DNA of 64,000 nt, taken from assembly GCF_006757745.1 (NCBI RefSeq), contig NZ_AP019740.1:2356001-2420000 (forward strand), written 5' to 3'. Made by a program: the position numbers and the translations under genes. The stretch is from Acinetobacter radioresistens DSM 6976 = NBRC 102413 = CIP 103788 (GTDB lineage Bacteria > Pseudomonadota > Gammaproteobacteria > Pseudomonadales > Moraxellaceae). Below the pieces are notes generated by a model, which saw only the letters and a program-made list of their open reading frames with translations, ran no database searches and was not told the origin of the DNA. The first letter of the stretch is position 1. Every line of letters begins with the position of its first letter. Positions 38,234-48,263 of this stretch are shown in pieces.

Positions 38234-38419
38234 TTATTCAGCATCAGCTGCTTTAGCGAACAATTGACGACCACGGTAGAAACCGTCTTTAGTCACGTGG
38301 TGACGACGATGAGTTTCACCAGTAGCTTGGTCTACAGTTAATGCATTCTCGGTTAAAGCGTCATGTGAACGGCGCATGTCACGGCGAGAGCGACTTTTAC
38401 GGTTTTGCTGAACGGCCAT
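38234..38419 (-). CDS. rpmF: Large ribosomal subunit protein bL32
   Basis: The 61-residue, very basic protein begins [21 protein letters not shown] and contains [18 protein letters not shown], both typical of L32. GTAAGGAG precedes the ATG. It lies 73 bp after yceD, the widely conserved yceD-rpmF pair. The zinc-binding Cys pairs found in some L32 proteins are absent, so this is the Zn-independent form. Confidence 0.97.
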
Positions 38420-38492
38420 GATGGCTCCTTACAAAGATCGAAAAAATGGATCAGAACAAAAATTCAGTTGTCTTAACCTGTAAGTATAGCAC

Positions 38493-39050
38493 TTATGAGT
38501 TAAGTTTGCCTTTCAAACTTGCCAAAACATCAAACGGATTTTCACGCTTTTCTTCGGCATGCTCTTCGGCAGGTCGATGCTTATGTTCACAAGCGTCATG
38601 CTTAGGTGAAAGTGGCACCAACAATAACAGCTCATCCTCAAGCAGAGTGACCAAATCAATCAGGGCAGGTGCATCAGGATCACCTTTGATCAAAGCTTCA
38701 CTCTCAGCTAGAACGATGTAATCAGCATCCTCATCCAAGCGCTCTATCAGTGACTCATCATCCAGTAACGCGATATGAAAGTCTGAAACAAGTGAAATTT
38801 CCACCGGTTCCAGACAACGCTGGCATTCCATTGGAACTTTCGTTTCAACATGACCATCAAACCACGCGACACGATGATACGCATCCATTGATAGCTTACA
38901 GTCTATAGAGACCAGTTGATGATCAATTGGTCCAACAGCTTCACGAGCAATACGAACAAAGCGAGACAATGGCAGGGTACCTGACCATGTAAAGCCTTGT
39001 TCAGCCCATTTAAACGGCTCAATCTGTGCCGGAAAGGTATTTGCTGACAT
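38493..39050 (-). CDS. yceD: YceD family 23S rRNA accumulation protein
   Basis: The 185-residue DUF177 protein is needed for 23S rRNA accumulation in E. coli. Visible motifs are the central MECQRCLEPVEI (a CxxC), the acidic DEDADYIVLAESEALIKGD region, LIDLVTLLEDELLLLVPLSP and the C-terminal NPFDVLASLKGKL. No second CxxC is present. The ribosome site is poor. It is cotranscribed with rpmF by position. Confidence 0.92.
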   Translation of the reverse strand: MSANTFPAQIEPFKWAEQGFTWSGTLPLSRFVRIAREAVGPIDHQLVSIDCKLSMDAYHRVAWFDGHVETKVPMECQRCLEPVEISLVSDFHIALLDDESLIERLDEDADYIVLAESEALIKGDPDAPALIDLVTLLEDELLLLVPLSPKHDACEHKHRPAEEHAEEKRENPFDVLASLKGKLNS

Positions 39051-39147
39051 AATTAAGGCGGCAATTCTACAAATTCATCAGTACTCTGTCAAAGATTAAG
39101 ATACAATTTTGTACTTATTTAGACAGATCATTTGGGTTTATTCAGTC

Positions 39148-39810
39148 ATGGATCAGTTGCAGCCGCAACCTGAAGTCATAACTTCGTCTCTTGTTCGCAT
39201 CAACTCCACTTCTGGGCAGATATCGGCTCTGGCGGCACTGCAACTCTTGCCTTGGAACGCACTGCATACAGAAGAACAGCAAGTTGATTGGCTTATCTTA
39301 CACTTTAATTATTGGTTTTCCCACCATAATGTCATGCTGGTACGAGGAGAATTTGAACCAGAATATTTCCCGGCCACCGATACCTCTCCTGCCCGCATCC
39401 AGTTTGCCCATGGTTTTTTTAACAGCGCCCTGCATGAAATCAGCCATTGGACGATTGCCGGTAAAGAGCGTCGCCTGCTGGCTGATCTGGGATACTGGTA
39501 TGCTCCAGATGGACGGACAAGAGAGCAGCAAGCCCTGTTCGAACAGGTTGAAGTTAAACCGCAGGCAATTGAATGGCTTTTTGCCACAGCTTTTGGCCGC
39601 AAGTTTCGGGTCTCTTTAGATAACCTTACTGGTGAAAGTGGTAATGGCAATACCTTTAAAGACAATGTCTATGCCCAAGTGTGCCGCTATATGAATGCAG
39701 AAGCCTGTCTGCCAAAAGACGCCTGGTATCTGATTTCCTGTATTTGTACCTGCATACGTGGTGGCGAAATGTTACAGGCCAGCGAATTTAAAAGAGAAAT
39801 GCTTGATTAA
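39148..39810 (+). CDS. epmC: Elongation factor P hydroxylase EpmC
   Basis: EpmC hydroxylates the beta-lysylated lysine of EF-P in E. coli. The 220-residue product carries the family's metal motif ALHEISHWTIAGKERR and the conserved DLGYWYAPDGRT, EQVEVKPQAIEW and FRVSLDNLTGE segments. I chose ATG 39148 (MDQLQPQ); the frame is open to 39109, and neither start has a strong ribosome site. The N terminus is longer than the E. coli protein. Its role requires EpmA and EpmB elsewhere in the genome, which this window does not show. Confidence 0.87.
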   Translation: MDQLQPQPEVITSSLVRINSTSGQISALAALQLLPWNALHTEEQQVDWLILHFNYWFSHHNVMLVRGEFEPEYFPATDTSPARIQFAHGFFNSALHEISHWTIAGKERRLLADLGYWYAPDGRTREQQALFEQVEVKPQAIEWLFATAFGRKFRVSLDNLTGESGNGNTFKDNVYAQVCRYMNAEACLPKDAWYLISCICTCIRGGEMLQASEFKREMLD

Positions 39811-39904
39811 TTTACATAAATCAACCGATCTAAACTTGTAACCCAATTCTCTGGGCACTGATAATTTAGAAAGTTACTGTCTGTGAACTTTGAGGAACAA
39901 TAAG

Positions 39905-40522
39905 ATGCTTCATTTAAGAGTACATCCTGAGAATCCACAGCCACGGCTCATCACTCAGGCAGTCGAACGGATCCGTGCGGGCGATGTAGTGGTCTACCCC
40001 ACCGATGCTGCTTATGCAATTGGTTGCCAGATCGGAAATAAAAATGCTATGGAACGTATTGCGCAAATCCGCGGTTTAGGGCCTAAACATCAATACGCCA
40101 TTATGTGCAGTGACCTCTCTGATATTGCAACCTATGCCAAGGTTGATAATGCCATGTATCGGCTGTTAAAGGCCAATACCCCTGCAATTACTACATTTAT
40201 TCTTCCCGCCACCAGTGAAGTACCACGGCGTTTAATGCATCCGAAAAGGAAAACTATTGGTTTACGTATTCCAAGTAATCCAATTTGCCAGATGTTACTC
40301 CAGGAATTGGGAGAACCGTTACTCACTAGTACCCTGATTTTACCTGGACAGGAAGACCCGCTGGATGACCCTTACGAAATCGAGCAGCAACTTGGTAAAC
40401 GTATTGATGTTTTCATTGATGGGGGCTTTGGCATGCTAAGCACCACCAGTATCGTAGACCTTTCTGGAGAAAATCCGGAAATTATCCGCTATGGCGAAGG
40501 TGATGTCAGTGCTTTTGAGTAG
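39905..40522 (+). CDS. YciO/Sua5/YwlC family protein (threonylcarbamoyl-AMP synthase-like)
   Basis: The 205-residue protein is of the single-domain Sua5/YciO/YrdC family, which makes threonylcarbamoyl-AMP for t6A tRNA modification. The pattern VVYPTDAAYAIGCQIGNK, RGLGPKHQYAIMC, KRKTIGLRIPSNP and LLTSTLILPG fits the YciO branch rather than TsaC, so its reaction is less certain. GAGGA lies eight bases before ATG 39905; the frame opens at a TTG at 39890. Confidence 0.86.
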   Translation: MLHLRVHPENPQPRLITQAVERIRAGDVVVYPTDAAYAIGCQIGNKNAMERIAQIRGLGPKHQYAIMCSDLSDIATYAKVDNAMYRLLKANTPAITTFILPATSEVPRRLMHPKRKTIGLRIPSNPICQMLLQELGEPLLTSTLILPGQEDPLDDPYEIEQQLGKRIDVFIDGGFGMLSTTSIVDLSGENPEIIRYGEGDVSAFE

Positions 40523-40596
40523 GTTTTACACTTTCTCGGACAATTGTAAAATCATATGCACCCAACATCTGATAAGTTGATGCTGAGGCAATTGGT

Positions 40597-40866
40597 ATGA
40601 ACCTTTTTAAAGTCCTTCTTGATTTAGAGAATTTTCCAGAAGATCACACTATTTATGCCGAGCTTCCTTGGACACTTGAATCTGAAACAATTGTCGTCTC
40701 AGAACCAGACTCCGGGAGCGTAACCCTAAACATTAAAGATATTAGCTATAGCTATTTTCTAGAAGTATATATAGCTGAAGAGCTGTTGATTAGTCTGACC
40801 AAAACAAACCTTTGTTTACGGGAGAGCTGTCAGAAAGTGATCGAATACGCCATAAATGATGCCTGA
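40597..40866 (+). CDS. Small hypothetical protein
   Basis: The 89-residue acidic protein (no signal peptide or membrane segment) begins MNLFKVLLDLENFPEDH and contains AELPWTLESETIVVSEPDSG. It faintly resembles DUF7716-type proteins of unknown function, an impression I cannot verify. AGG precedes the ATG. A weak hairpin (40914-40930, CCTGC/GCAGG) followed by TTTATCAGTTTTTTT may end its transcript. I cannot assign a function. Confidence 0.6.
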   Translation: MNLFKVLLDLENFPEDHTIYAELPWTLESETIVVSEPDSGSVTLNIKDISYSYFLEVYIAEELLISLTKTNLCLRESCQKVIEYAINDA

Positions 40867-41103
40867 CCTTTAAAAAGGCTCTTTACCAATTTCTATAGCT
40901 CACCCTATTCTTTCCTGCCTACCACGCAGGTTTATCAGTTTTTTTACATTTTTATGGTTTTTATAATTTATTCAGCCTGGCTTTTCTATTAGAATACGTT
41001 CACCTTATTTTTTGCTTTTTAGTGATCTCGCTTTCTTGCGTGCAAGATCCTAGAAGTTCTCCAGCTTTCATGCCTTTGAAAATTCGCGTGGCCTATAACC
41101 GAA

Positions 41104-41895
41104 ATGAATCAAGCGACCCATAGTTCTATGGAACAGTTGCCTTATATCCGCGTAATGGATGAATGGCAGCACAGTATTCCAGATGATCTTTATATTCCGC
41201 CTGCTGCATTCGAAATTTTACTTGAACATTTCGAAGGTCCCCTCGACTTTTTAATTTACCTGATCCAGAAAAATGGCTTTGATTTACTGCAGTTAGATAT
41301 CGCACCAATTGCCAGCCAATATCTGTCCTACATGGATAGCATGAAATCTCTCAACATTGAACTGACTGCGGACTATATGGTCATGGCAGCTTTGCTTGCA
41401 GACTTGAAGTCCCGACTGCTATTACCTAAACCTGCTGCTATAACTCTGGAAAAAGATCCCAAGCAGCAGCTGATTGACCGGCTCGAAAATTATTTGCGCA
41501 TTAAACAGGCAGCTGAACGTTTAGGACAAATGCCAGTTTTGGAACGTGATACATTCAATGTGAATGTAAGTTTAGGAACAGTAAATAGTATTTATGAAGG
41601 CTATGAAGCTGCAAATCTGCGAGACGCGCTATATTGCATCTTTAACCGCCCTGAGCCTGTCGTTCATCAGATTCAGCAGGAACCAGTTTTACTTGAAGAG
41701 CGGATTGCCTATATTGAAGAATTGATTGAATCAGGCAAAAGCTTAAGTTTTGACGAGCTGCTCAAACCGAGCCAAGGTAAAATGGGTATGGTGGTGACAT
41801 TCATGGCAGTTTTGGAGCTCACCCGCCAGCAGAGAATCCAGATTATTCATAGCGGAATAGAAGCACCCTTGACTATTCAGGGAGCAGTAGCATGA
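41104..41895 (+). CDS. scpA: Segregation and condensation protein A
   Basis: ScpA is the kleisin that bridges the SMC heads in the SMC-ScpA-ScpB condensin. The 263-residue protein has the N-terminal kleisin motif FEGPLDFLIYLIQKNGFDLLQLDIAPIASQYL (shown in parts: FEGPLDFLIYLI and DIAPIASQYL), ADYMVMAALLADLKSRLLLP, and a C-terminal winged helix with VVTFMAVLELTRQQRI. No clear ribosome site precedes 41104, and an ATG nine residues in is possible. It overlaps scpB by four bases; smc is in the same window. Confidence 0.92.
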   Translation: MNQATHSSMEQLPYIRVMDEWQHSIPDDLYIPPAAFEILLEHFEGPLDFLIYLIQKNGFDLLQLDIAPIASQYLSYMDSMKSLNIELTADYMVMAALLADLKSRLLLPKPAAITLEKDPKQQLIDRLENYLRIKQAAERLGQMPVLERDTFNVNVSLGTVNSIYEGYEAANLRDALYCIFNRPEPVVHQIQQEPVLLEERIAYIEELIESGKSLSFDELLKPSQGKMGMVVTFMAVLELTRQQRIQIIHSGIEAPLTIQGAVA

Positions 41896-42482
41896 CCATC
41901 GACCAAAGTGCAGCATTCTCAGTTGATGAGCTGCATCATGAAGTTCTGATGCAGCTTGAAGCCATTATTTTTGCCAGTGAAGCACCGGTCAGTCTTTTGA
42001 GGCTTAAAGAAGCTTTCCAGAACCAGTATAATAAACAGCAGTTGCGACAGTTTTTACAGCAGCTGGCTGTTTTACAACATGGCCGTTCAATTGAGCTGGT
42101 CGAAAGTGCTCAGGGCTTTCGTTTTCAGGTTCGTGCCAGATACAAACAGATTATTGCCCAGACTTGGCCGGAGCGGCCAACCCGGCTTTCCCCATCTTTG
42201 CTCGAAACAGTAGCTGTCATTGCTTATCATCAGCCTGTTACACGTGCAGATATTGAACAGATTCGCGGAGTTTCGAATAATAGCCAGATTTTGAAAACAT
42301 TATTTGACTGGAACTGGATTAAAGAATCCGGTTTCCGAGAGATTCCGGGACGCCCCGCGTTGTTAGTGACGACGTCTCAATTTTTAAATGCTTTTGGCCT
42401 GGCTTCATTAGGTCAATTGCCTCCCCTGCAGGATGCCAAGGAAGCTTTCATGACGCTTGATGCTAATGCAGCAATGTCATGA
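41892..42482 (+). CDS. scpB: Segregation and condensation protein B
   Basis: ScpB dimers bind ScpA and regulate the SMC ATPase. The 196-residue protein has two winged helices: an N-terminal one with LEAIIFASEAPVSLLRLKEAF and a second with ETVAVIAYHQPVTRADIEQIRGV and IKESGFREIPGRPALLVTT. Its ATG overlaps the scpA stop (ATGA). rluB follows 41 bp downstream, a conserved arrangement. Confidence 0.93.
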   Translation: MTIDQSAAFSVDELHHEVLMQLEAIIFASEAPVSLLRLKEAFQNQYNKQQLRQFLQQLAVLQHGRSIELVESAQGFRFQVRARYKQIIAQTWPERPTRLSPSLLETVAVIAYHQPVTRADIEQIRGVSNNSQILKTLFDWNWIKESGFREIPGRPALLVTTSQFLNAFGLASLGQLPPLQDAKEAFMTLDANAAMS

Positions 42483-42523
42483 ATCGGTGGACTGTTGATA
42501 ATTATTTCTAAGGTTATGCTGTC

Positions 42524-43429
42524 ATGAGTGAAAAATTGCAAAAAGTCCTAGCACGTATCGGGCTAGGTTCTCGCCGTTATATGGAAGAGGTCATTGCTGC
42601 TGGTCGCGTAAGTGTCAATGGTCGTGTTGCTCAGGTCGGTGAGCGTATTGAACCAGGCGACGAATTGCGTATTGATGGGCGTAAGGTGCAATTTCAGATT
42701 GAAGATGAGATTCGTCGTCGCGTTCTGATTTACTATAAGCCAGAAGGTGAAATCTGCTCACGCAATGATCCAGAGTCACGTCCGACTGTATTTGATCATT
42801 TGCCTACAATCGCCAATGACCGCTGGGTTATGGTAGGCCGTCTGGACATTAACTCTACCGGCCTTTTACTGTTTACCAATGACGGTGAGCTTGCAAATCG
42901 TCTAATGCATCCTTCAAATGAGATCGAACGTGAATACGCAGTCCGTGTTATGGGCGAAGTTACCCCGCAGATCCGTCAGAATATGCTAAATGGCGTCGTG
43001 CTAGATGATGGCCCAGCCAAGTTTGAAACTTTTTCTGAAATTGGTGGTGATGGTATTAACCGCTGGTACCAGGTTGTGGTTAAAGAAGGACGTAACCGTG
43101 AAGTTCGCCGTATTTTCGAATCACAGGGTTTAAAAGTAAGTCGTCTTTTACGTACTCGCTATGGTACAGTTATTCTGCCGCGTGAGCTGCGCACTGGGCG
43201 CTGGATTGAGCTGGATAAAGCAGATATCGATAACCTGACCAAGTCGGTTGAGCTTAAACCGCGTCAAGGTACTGGCCTGTATGGCATGGCGAAACGTCGT
43301 ACTGAACGTATGGCTGAAAAACCTATGGCAGCTCGCCGCGGTGGTTATTTGCGTCAACAGCGCCGCGAGAATGAAGGAACAGAACAAACTGCTGCACCAC
43401 GCAAGCCTTATAGTCCGAAGAAGTTTTAA
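42524..43429 (+). CDS. rluB: 23S rRNA pseudouridine(2605) synthase RluB
   Basis: RluB makes pseudouridine 2605 in 23S rRNA. The 301-residue protein has an N-terminal S4 domain (MSEKLQKVLARIGLGSRR to DELRIDG) and the catalytic domain with the RsuA-family motif GRLDINSTGLLLFTNDG, whose Asp is catalytic, then EGRNREVRRIFESQGL. The last 60 residues are a basic, Arg-rich tail, common in RluB. AAGG precedes the ATG. A terminator shared with bioD follows. Confidence 0.93.
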   Translation: MSEKLQKVLARIGLGSRRYMEEVIAAGRVSVNGRVAQVGERIEPGDELRIDGRKVQFQIEDEIRRRVLIYYKPEGEICSRNDPESRPTVFDHLPTIANDRWVMVGRLDINSTGLLLFTNDGELANRLMHPSNEIEREYAVRVMGEVTPQIRQNMLNGVVLDDGPAKFETFSEIGGDGINRWYQVVVKEGRNREVRRIFESQGLKVSRLLRTRYGTVILPRELRTGRWIELDKADIDNLTKSVELKPRQGTGLYGMAKRRTERMAEKPMAARRGGYLRQQRRENEGTEQTAAPRKPYSPKKF

Positions 43430-43452
43430 AACGGTCTTTTACTGCTTTAAAC

Positions 43453-43479
43453 AAAAAAGTCGCCTTGGCGACTTTTTTT
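43453..43479. terminator. Bidirectional terminator between rluB and bioD
   Basis: AAAAAGTCGCC and GGCGACTTTTT pair between convergent genes; the right arm's T-run touches the bioD stop. Confidence 0.9.
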
Positions 43480-44122
43480 AACGGATCACCGGGATTTCAA
43501 TCCATTCTGCTTCCGGGAAATGCTTTGTCATGTAAGCCCGTAGATAGTTTGATGTATCACAGGCGATTAACGGGTCTTGAGAATCATCCATTCCATTATA
43601 GGCCACAGCAAACAGCTCTACCCCTCGGCTTTTCAGCAGCTCCAGACTCAGTAACGTATGATTAATACTTCCCAGACGCCCAGAGGTAACCAGAATAACA
43701 GGGAACTGATGAGCCGCTACATGATCGATAGTAAGCACATCATCTGTTAAAGGAACCATAAGCCCGCCGGCACCTTCTAGCAGTACTGCATCATAACGTC
43801 TAGCCAGTTCTTGAGTCGCAGCATGAATTTTATCCAGATCAATCTCACGCCCATCAATTTTTGTTGCAAGATGCGGCGAAGCTGGATAAGACAGAATTTC
43901 CGGCATCGTAAGCTTTTCTTCATCTTCGGCAAACCAGCCCATGCCCATAATAGTCCGGTGCTGTTCGATATCCTCCGAAATATTGATATTTCCAGTTTGT
44001 ACCAGTTTCTGTGTAATAGTACGGGTACCATGTTCATTCCAGATTTTGGCCAGATAACCAGTGGCAAAGGTCTTTCCTATACCAGTATCAATTCCGCTCA
44101 CGAAATAAATTGAGCCTGTCAT
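43478..44122 (-). CDS. bioD: Dethiobiotin synthase
   Basis: BioD closes the ureido ring of dethiobiotin using ATP and CO2. The 214-residue protein has the P-loop [10 protein letters not shown] (about 9-18), the substrate motif [11 protein letters not shown] and [20 protein letters not shown]. The start at 44122 follows GGAGAGTTCG and overlaps the bioC stop (ATGA); the frame opens at 44143. It is the last gene of bioA-bioF-bioC-bioD on the minus strand. Confidence 0.95.
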   Translation of the reverse strand: MTGSIYFVSGIDTGIGKTFATGYLAKIWNEHGTRTITQKLVQTGNINISEDIEQHRTIMGMGWFAEDEEKLTMPEILSYPASPHLATKIDGREIDLDKIHAATQELARRYDAVLLEGAGGLMVPLTDDVLTIDHVAAHQFPVILVTSGRLGSINHTLLSLELLKSRGVELFAVAYNGMDDSQDPLIACDTSNYLRAYMTKHFPEAEWIEIPVIR

Positions 44123-44901
44123 CGAACTCTCCGAGCTATACAATAAATTGGGTGGTAAGTTAATGGATATTGCTGTATTCCCTCATAAGCTGGACTCTTT
44201 ACAAACTGCTGATACTGATCATAAAACTTGTATAGTGACTGCTTAGTCCAGCGATGCTGACTACTGGTTGCCGTTACGCCGGTCAGTTTTAAATGCTGGA
44301 GAACCTGTTTTGGATGCTCAAAATATAAGGTTTCCTGCTCTTCCTGTATTTCAAGGACTTCAAACCCTGATTTGCACATTTTTTCTTTTAGCTCTTCCAG
44401 ACTGAGGTAGTTTAACCCCTGACCCGTTAAAGTTTTAATCTCACGCAAGTTTTCTGAACCAAAGCTTGAAAAACAAAACCAGCCCTGTGATTTTAATGCC
44501 TCGCTGCATTTCTTAAATACCTGCTCCAGGTCATGCATCCATTGCAAGACTGAACTGGACATAATAGCATCAAGTTGTCCCGGAAAGTCAAGCCGTTCAA
44601 TATCTCCAATACACCAGTCCAGCTGTTCAGCAGCAGAAAAATGCTGTCTGACCTCAGGATACAGATCATTGAGTATGAGCTGTTCAATCTGAAAGTTCTG
44701 TTGCAGTAATATTGTTAAGTGACCTGAGCCACAGCCCAGTTCCAGTACTCGAGGAATTTGTATGGCTATATGCCGGCGCATCATTTCAATTAATCGCTGG
44801 CAAATTATCTTTTGCGCGACTGCATGTTCAGAATAACTGGAGGCAGCTTTAGCAAAGCGCTGGGCAATCAGCCCGGTATCTATATGAAAATTTTGACTCA
44901 C
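44119..44901 (-). CDS. bioC: Malonyl-ACP O-methyltransferase BioC
   Basis: BioC methylates malonyl-ACP, disguising it so that fatty acid enzymes can build the pimeloyl chain. The 260-residue class I methyltransferase has the SAM motif [32 protein letters not shown] and the N-terminal [16 protein letters not shown] typical of BioC. It overlaps bioF upstream and bioD downstream by four bases each. It depends on BioH, encoded at 47440. Confidence 0.94.
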   Translation of the reverse strand: MSQNFHIDTGLIAQRFAKAASSYSEHAVAQKIICQRLIEMMRRHIAIQIPRVLELGCGSGHLTILLQQNFQIEQLILNDLYPEVRQHFSAAEQLDWCIGDIERLDFPGQLDAIMSSSVLQWMHDLEQVFKKCSEALKSQGWFCFSSFGSENLREIKTLTGQGLNYLSLEELKEKMCKSGFEVLEIQEEQETLYFEHPKQVLQHLKLTGVTATSSQHRWTKQSLYKFYDQYQQFVKSPAYEGIQQYPLTYHPIYCIARRVR

Positions 44902-46055
44902 AGTAATGCTACCAATTGTTCAATTTCTTCTGGCTGAATTTGTGATGTCAGTGAAATTCTCAGTCGTGCACTATTGGCCGGTACAGTAGGTGGGCGTACT
45001 GGCATGATATAAAAACCTTGTGCCTGTAAATAGTTGGCTTTGTCTACCGCCGGCTGACTATCTCCGATAATAACTGGAACAATATGACTACTTGAGGGAC
45101 AGCAAAAACCAAGACTCTGAACCTTCTGCTGTAAATGATGGCTTAAATTTGCCAGGTGATCGCGCTGCTTCTGCATTTTTTGCATATGCTCGAAAACAAA
45201 CCGAGTCCAGGCTATCGAAATCGGAGGTAATGCGGTACTGAAAATAAGTGGACGCATGCTGTTAATCAGATATTCACGAATTACAGGTTCACAGACCAGA
45301 TATCCTCCCACTGAAGCAATCGCCTTACCAAAGGTGCCTACCAGAAAATCAATCTGGTCAATCACTGCATATTGCTCCGCACAGCCTAATCCCCGCGCTC
45401 CGCGGACGCCAATAGCGTGAGCTTCATCGACATACAACATAACTTTTACAAACTGCCGTTTTAGTGACACCAGTTGGTTCAGGTCTGTTTCATCGCCATC
45501 CATACTAAAAATAGATTCGGTGACCACAATGATGCGTTCATAAGTTTCATCTGCATGATACTTTTGCAAGAGCTGCTGTAAATGGTTTAAATCATTGTGA
45601 CGGTACCGCAGATATTTGGCTGAGGACAGGCGAATTCCATCAATCATGCTGGCATGAACCAGTTTATCGGCCAGAATCAGAGTCTTACCATCACTTAATG
45701 CCGGTAAAATCCCTATATTCATATGATAGCCACTATTGAACAGCAGCACTGCACGCCCGTCAAAAGCCTGGCTCATACAGGCTTCCAGCTGTTCATATTC
45801 TGGAAAATTACCAGTAAGCAGACGTGATGAAGAGGAACTGAGCCAGCGCTGTTCCAGAGGGCACTGATCAAAAAAGACTTGTCTTAATCCGAGATCAGCA
45901 GCTAGACCCAGGTAATCATTAGAAGACAGATTCAGCATATGCTGGCCTGCAATTTCAATGATCCGTCCTTGTTGCCGGTTGGCCGTAAACTGGCGAAAAT
46001 TCCCCTGCTGTCTTAACTGCTCCAGCTGCTTGGTAAAATGCTCAAGTAGTTTCAT
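44898..46055 (-). CDS. bioF: 8-amino-7-oxononanoate synthase
   Basis: BioF condenses pimeloyl-ACP with alanine using PLP. The 385-residue protein has the PLP lysine K244 ([11 protein letters not shown]), the cofactor motif DEAHAIG (210-216), SSNDYLGLA and [13 protein letters not shown] near the C terminus. It overlaps bioA by 14 bp and bioC by four bases, so the four genes are tightly coupled. Confidence 0.95.
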   Translation of the reverse strand: MKLLEHFTKQLEQLRQQGNFRQFTANRQQGRIIEIAGQHMLNLSSNDYLGLAADLGLRQVFFDQCPLEQRWLSSSSSRLLTGNFPEYEQLEACMSQAFDGRAVLLFNSGYHMNIGILPALSDGKTLILADKLVHASMIDGIRLSSAKYLRYRHNDLNHLQQLLQKYHADETYERIIVVTESIFSMDGDETDLNQLVSLKRQFVKVMLYVDEAHAIGVRGARGLGCAEQYAVIDQIDFLVGTFGKAIASVGGYLVCEPVIREYLINSMRPLIFSTALPPISIAWTRFVFEHMQKMQKQRDHLANLSHHLQQKVQSLGFCCPSSSHIVPVIIGDSQPAVDKANYLQAQGFYIMPVRPPTVPANSARLRISLTSQIQPEEIEQLVALL

Positions 46056-47334
46056 GCTGAAGCTCCTGTAGCTGTTGCACTACTTCTACCAACTGCTGAA
46101 GTAAATAATCCAGTTCATTACAAGTGATGATATAAGGAGGCATCACATATACCAGCCTTCCAAACGGGCGTACCCAAATTCCACGACGGACAAATTCCTG
46201 CTGTAGAATCTGCATATTTACCGGCACAGTCAGTTCAACAACACCGATAGCACCTAATATTCGAACATCCTCAACATACTCCAGTTGAGATAGTGCAGGT
46301 AAGTACTGTTTGAGTTGCTGTTCAATACGGCAGATGTTGGCTTGCCAGTCTTGAGCCAGTAATAACTGTGTACTTTTAAGGGCAACTGCACAGGCAAGTG
46401 GATTGGCCATAAAAGTAGGCCCATGCATAAATACCCCTGCCTCTCCCTGACTGATTTTTTCAGCAATCGCTTTACTGGTTAAAGTTGCTGACAAAGTCAT
46501 GTATCCGCCAGTTAAGGCTTTTCCTATACACATGATATCCGGCTCAACGCCCGCGTGTTCCCAAGCAAACAGTTTACCAGTGCGTCCAAAACCGGTAGCA
46601 ATCTCATCAAATATAAGCAGGATCTGATACTTTTCACAAAGTAGCTTGGCTTGACGCAAGTATTCAGGATGATAAAAACGCATACCTCCTGCACCCTGTA
46701 CAATGGGTTCCAGAATCAGCGCGGCAATACAGGTATGATGCTGTACTAAAGTTTGCTCTAGCTCTGCAATATCTTGTGGATTCCACTTTTCATCAAAAGC
46801 AGTTTGTGGAGCCGGAACAAAAAAACGGTTGGGCAGACTGCTACCAAAAATCTGGTGCATGCCGGTTACTGGATCACATACCGACATTGCATTCCAAGTA
46901 TCACCATGATACCCGGAGCGAGGCGTAACAAAATTAGTCTTCTTCAGCTGGCCCTGCGCGCTCCAATACTGCACGGCCATTTTTAAAGCGACTTCAACTG
47001 CAACCGAACCGGAATCAGCATAGAAAATCTTATCGAGACCTGGTGGCGTAATATTCAGAAGAAGCTTGCCCAGCTCAATCGCAGGATTATGGGTCAGTCC
47101 ACCAAACATGACATGTGCCATATCTTGTAACTGATCTTGAACAGCCTGATTTAATTCAGGATGATTATAACCATGAATAGTACACCACCAAGATGACATA
47201 CCATCAACAAGCTTGTGACCATTCTGCAGTTCGATAGTTGAGCCATAGGCCCGTTTTACTTTGAAAGCTGGTAAAGGCTGAGTCATAGAAGTATAAGGAT
47301 GCCAAAGATGCTCAAGATCAAATAAGTCAGCCAT
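46042..47334 (-). CDS. bioA: Adenosylmethionine--8-amino-7-oxononanoate transaminase
   Basis: BioA transfers an amino group from SAM to KAPA to give DAPA. The 430-residue fold type I aminotransferase has [15 protein letters not shown], the PLP Asp in [14 protein letters not shown] (D243) and the PLP lysine K272 in [15 protein letters not shown]. The start at 47334 ([10 protein letters not shown]) gives the E. coli length and follows AAGGATGGGTGTTGG; the frame opens at 47379. A 105-bp gap separates it from bioH, enough for its own promoter. Confidence 0.95.
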   Translation of the reverse strand: MADLFDLEHLWHPYTSMTQPLPAFKVKRAYGSTIELQNGHKLVDGMSSWWCTIHGYNHPELNQAVQDQLQDMAHVMFGGLTHNPAIELGKLLLNITPPGLDKIFYADSGSVAVEVALKMAVQYWSAQGQLKKTNFVTPRSGYHGDTWNAMSVCDPVTGMHQIFGSSLPNRFFVPAPQTAFDEKWNPQDIAELEQTLVQHHTCIAALILEPIVQGAGGMRFYHPEYLRQAKLLCEKYQILLIFDEIATGFGRTGKLFAWEHAGVEPDIMCIGKALTGGYMTLSATLTSKAIAEKISQGEAGVFMHGPTFMANPLACAVALKSTQLLLAQDWQANICRIEQQLKQYLPALSQLEYVEDVRILGAIGVVELTVPVNMQILQQEFVRRGIWVRPFGRLVYVMPPYIITCNELDYLLQQLVEVVQQLQELQHETT

Positions 47335-47439
47335 CCAACACCCATCCTTCACATTAAAACTATTATTTATATAACTCATCCATCTTAATAGCGTAAAGCA
47401 ATAAAATAAATTGCGAGAAACAACAAAGTTTATATTTCC

Positions 47440-48156
47440 CTAAGTCATATTTAAAAAACTACAAATTTTTTTGCTAGTTAATGTAATTTCACTATAAGGA
47501 AAACCATGTCCAACATTAGGCAACAGTTCGATTTTAAGTAAATTTGCCTTTAAAAAATGAAAATCAGCGATAATCTGGCAGGGTATGAGCTGATCCTGTT
47601 CAGAGACGAGATGATACTGTCGACCTGGATATTTTTGTAAGATTGAAACTAAATTTAATTGCTCAAGTTGCTGTAAACCAGAAATCAGATTTATAGGATC
47701 ATCAGTTTTAATAAAACTTTGTAGATATCTTATATCGTTACGAGCTGTAACTCCCCCTGCACCGACCAGATGACAAAAACGCTTTAGAGTAGCCTCCCTG
47801 TCATTCAGAAAAGCACCTTTAAATGCCTCAAAAGTTACACGAGACATTGCATTTGGCCACTCTACTGTAGCAACAAAGCACGGATTGGAAGCCAATGTAA
47901 CCAGAATTTTAGCCTGACCGGTCTGTTCAAAAATCTTCTGAGCCAGAATAGTGGCAAGCTGACCTCCTAGCGACCAGCCCATTAAAATATCAGCTTTAAC
48001 CGCTTTTTGAAGCACCTCCTCCAAAACTGCCGGGTTAGAACTGTCGAATATATCAATCAGTTCAACCTGAAAATGCAGGTTTTCAAGAGCAGTTTTAAGT
48101 CCCGCTAGAGGCTGACAGCCCAAGCCCCAGCCACTAATAAGTAAAATCTTTTGCAT
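47440..48156 (-). CDS. bioH: BioH-like pimeloyl-ACP methyl ester esterase
   Basis: The 238-residue alpha/beta hydrolase carries the nucleophile elbow GWSLGG (S62), a candidate Asp in VSEQDQLIP and His in NVGHGFPYSE. SNPCFVATVEWPNAM resembles the corresponding region of E. coli BioH. Position next to bioA-F-C-D supports the role of hydrolysing the methyl ester after the BioC route. Sequence similarity is modest, so assignment rests partly on context. Confidence 0.82.
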   Translation of the reverse strand: MQKILLISGWGLGCQPLAGLKTALENLHFQVELIDIFDSSNPAVLEEVLQKAVKADILMGWSLGGQLATILAQKIFEQTGQAKILVTLASNPCFVATVEWPNAMSRVTFEAFKGAFLNDREATLKRFCHLVGAGGVTARNDIRYLQSFIKTDDPINLISGLQQLEQLNLVSILQKYPGRQYHLVSEQDQLIPCQIIADFHFLKANLLKIELLPNVGHGFPYSEITLTSKKICSFLNMT

Positions 48157-48216
48157 GCTTAATCTAATTTAATTGATCGGTTCTACTATAAAATACTGCT
48201 CAATAGAATACAGTCA

Positions 48217-48246
48217 TTAAAAAGCCCAATCTTCTGACTGGGCTTG
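48217..48246 (-). terminator. Terminator after bfr
   Basis: AAGCCCA and TGGGCTT pair around a 10-nt loop; the minus strand then runs into TTTT. It lies after the bfr stop. Confidence 0.8.
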
Positions 48247-48263
48247 CTTGAATCATACAAATT

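Noticed and set aside
40532..40544. Near match (10 of 12) to the ATTGTCNGACAAT palindrome upstream of the small orphan gene
   Set aside because: With two mismatches allowed, a few such sites are expected by chance in 64 kb, and the left half is poor.
47397..47413. GCAAT/ATTGC inverted repeat upstream of bioA, considered as a biotin operator
   Set aside because: It is short, AT-rich and does not resemble known BirA or BioR operators.
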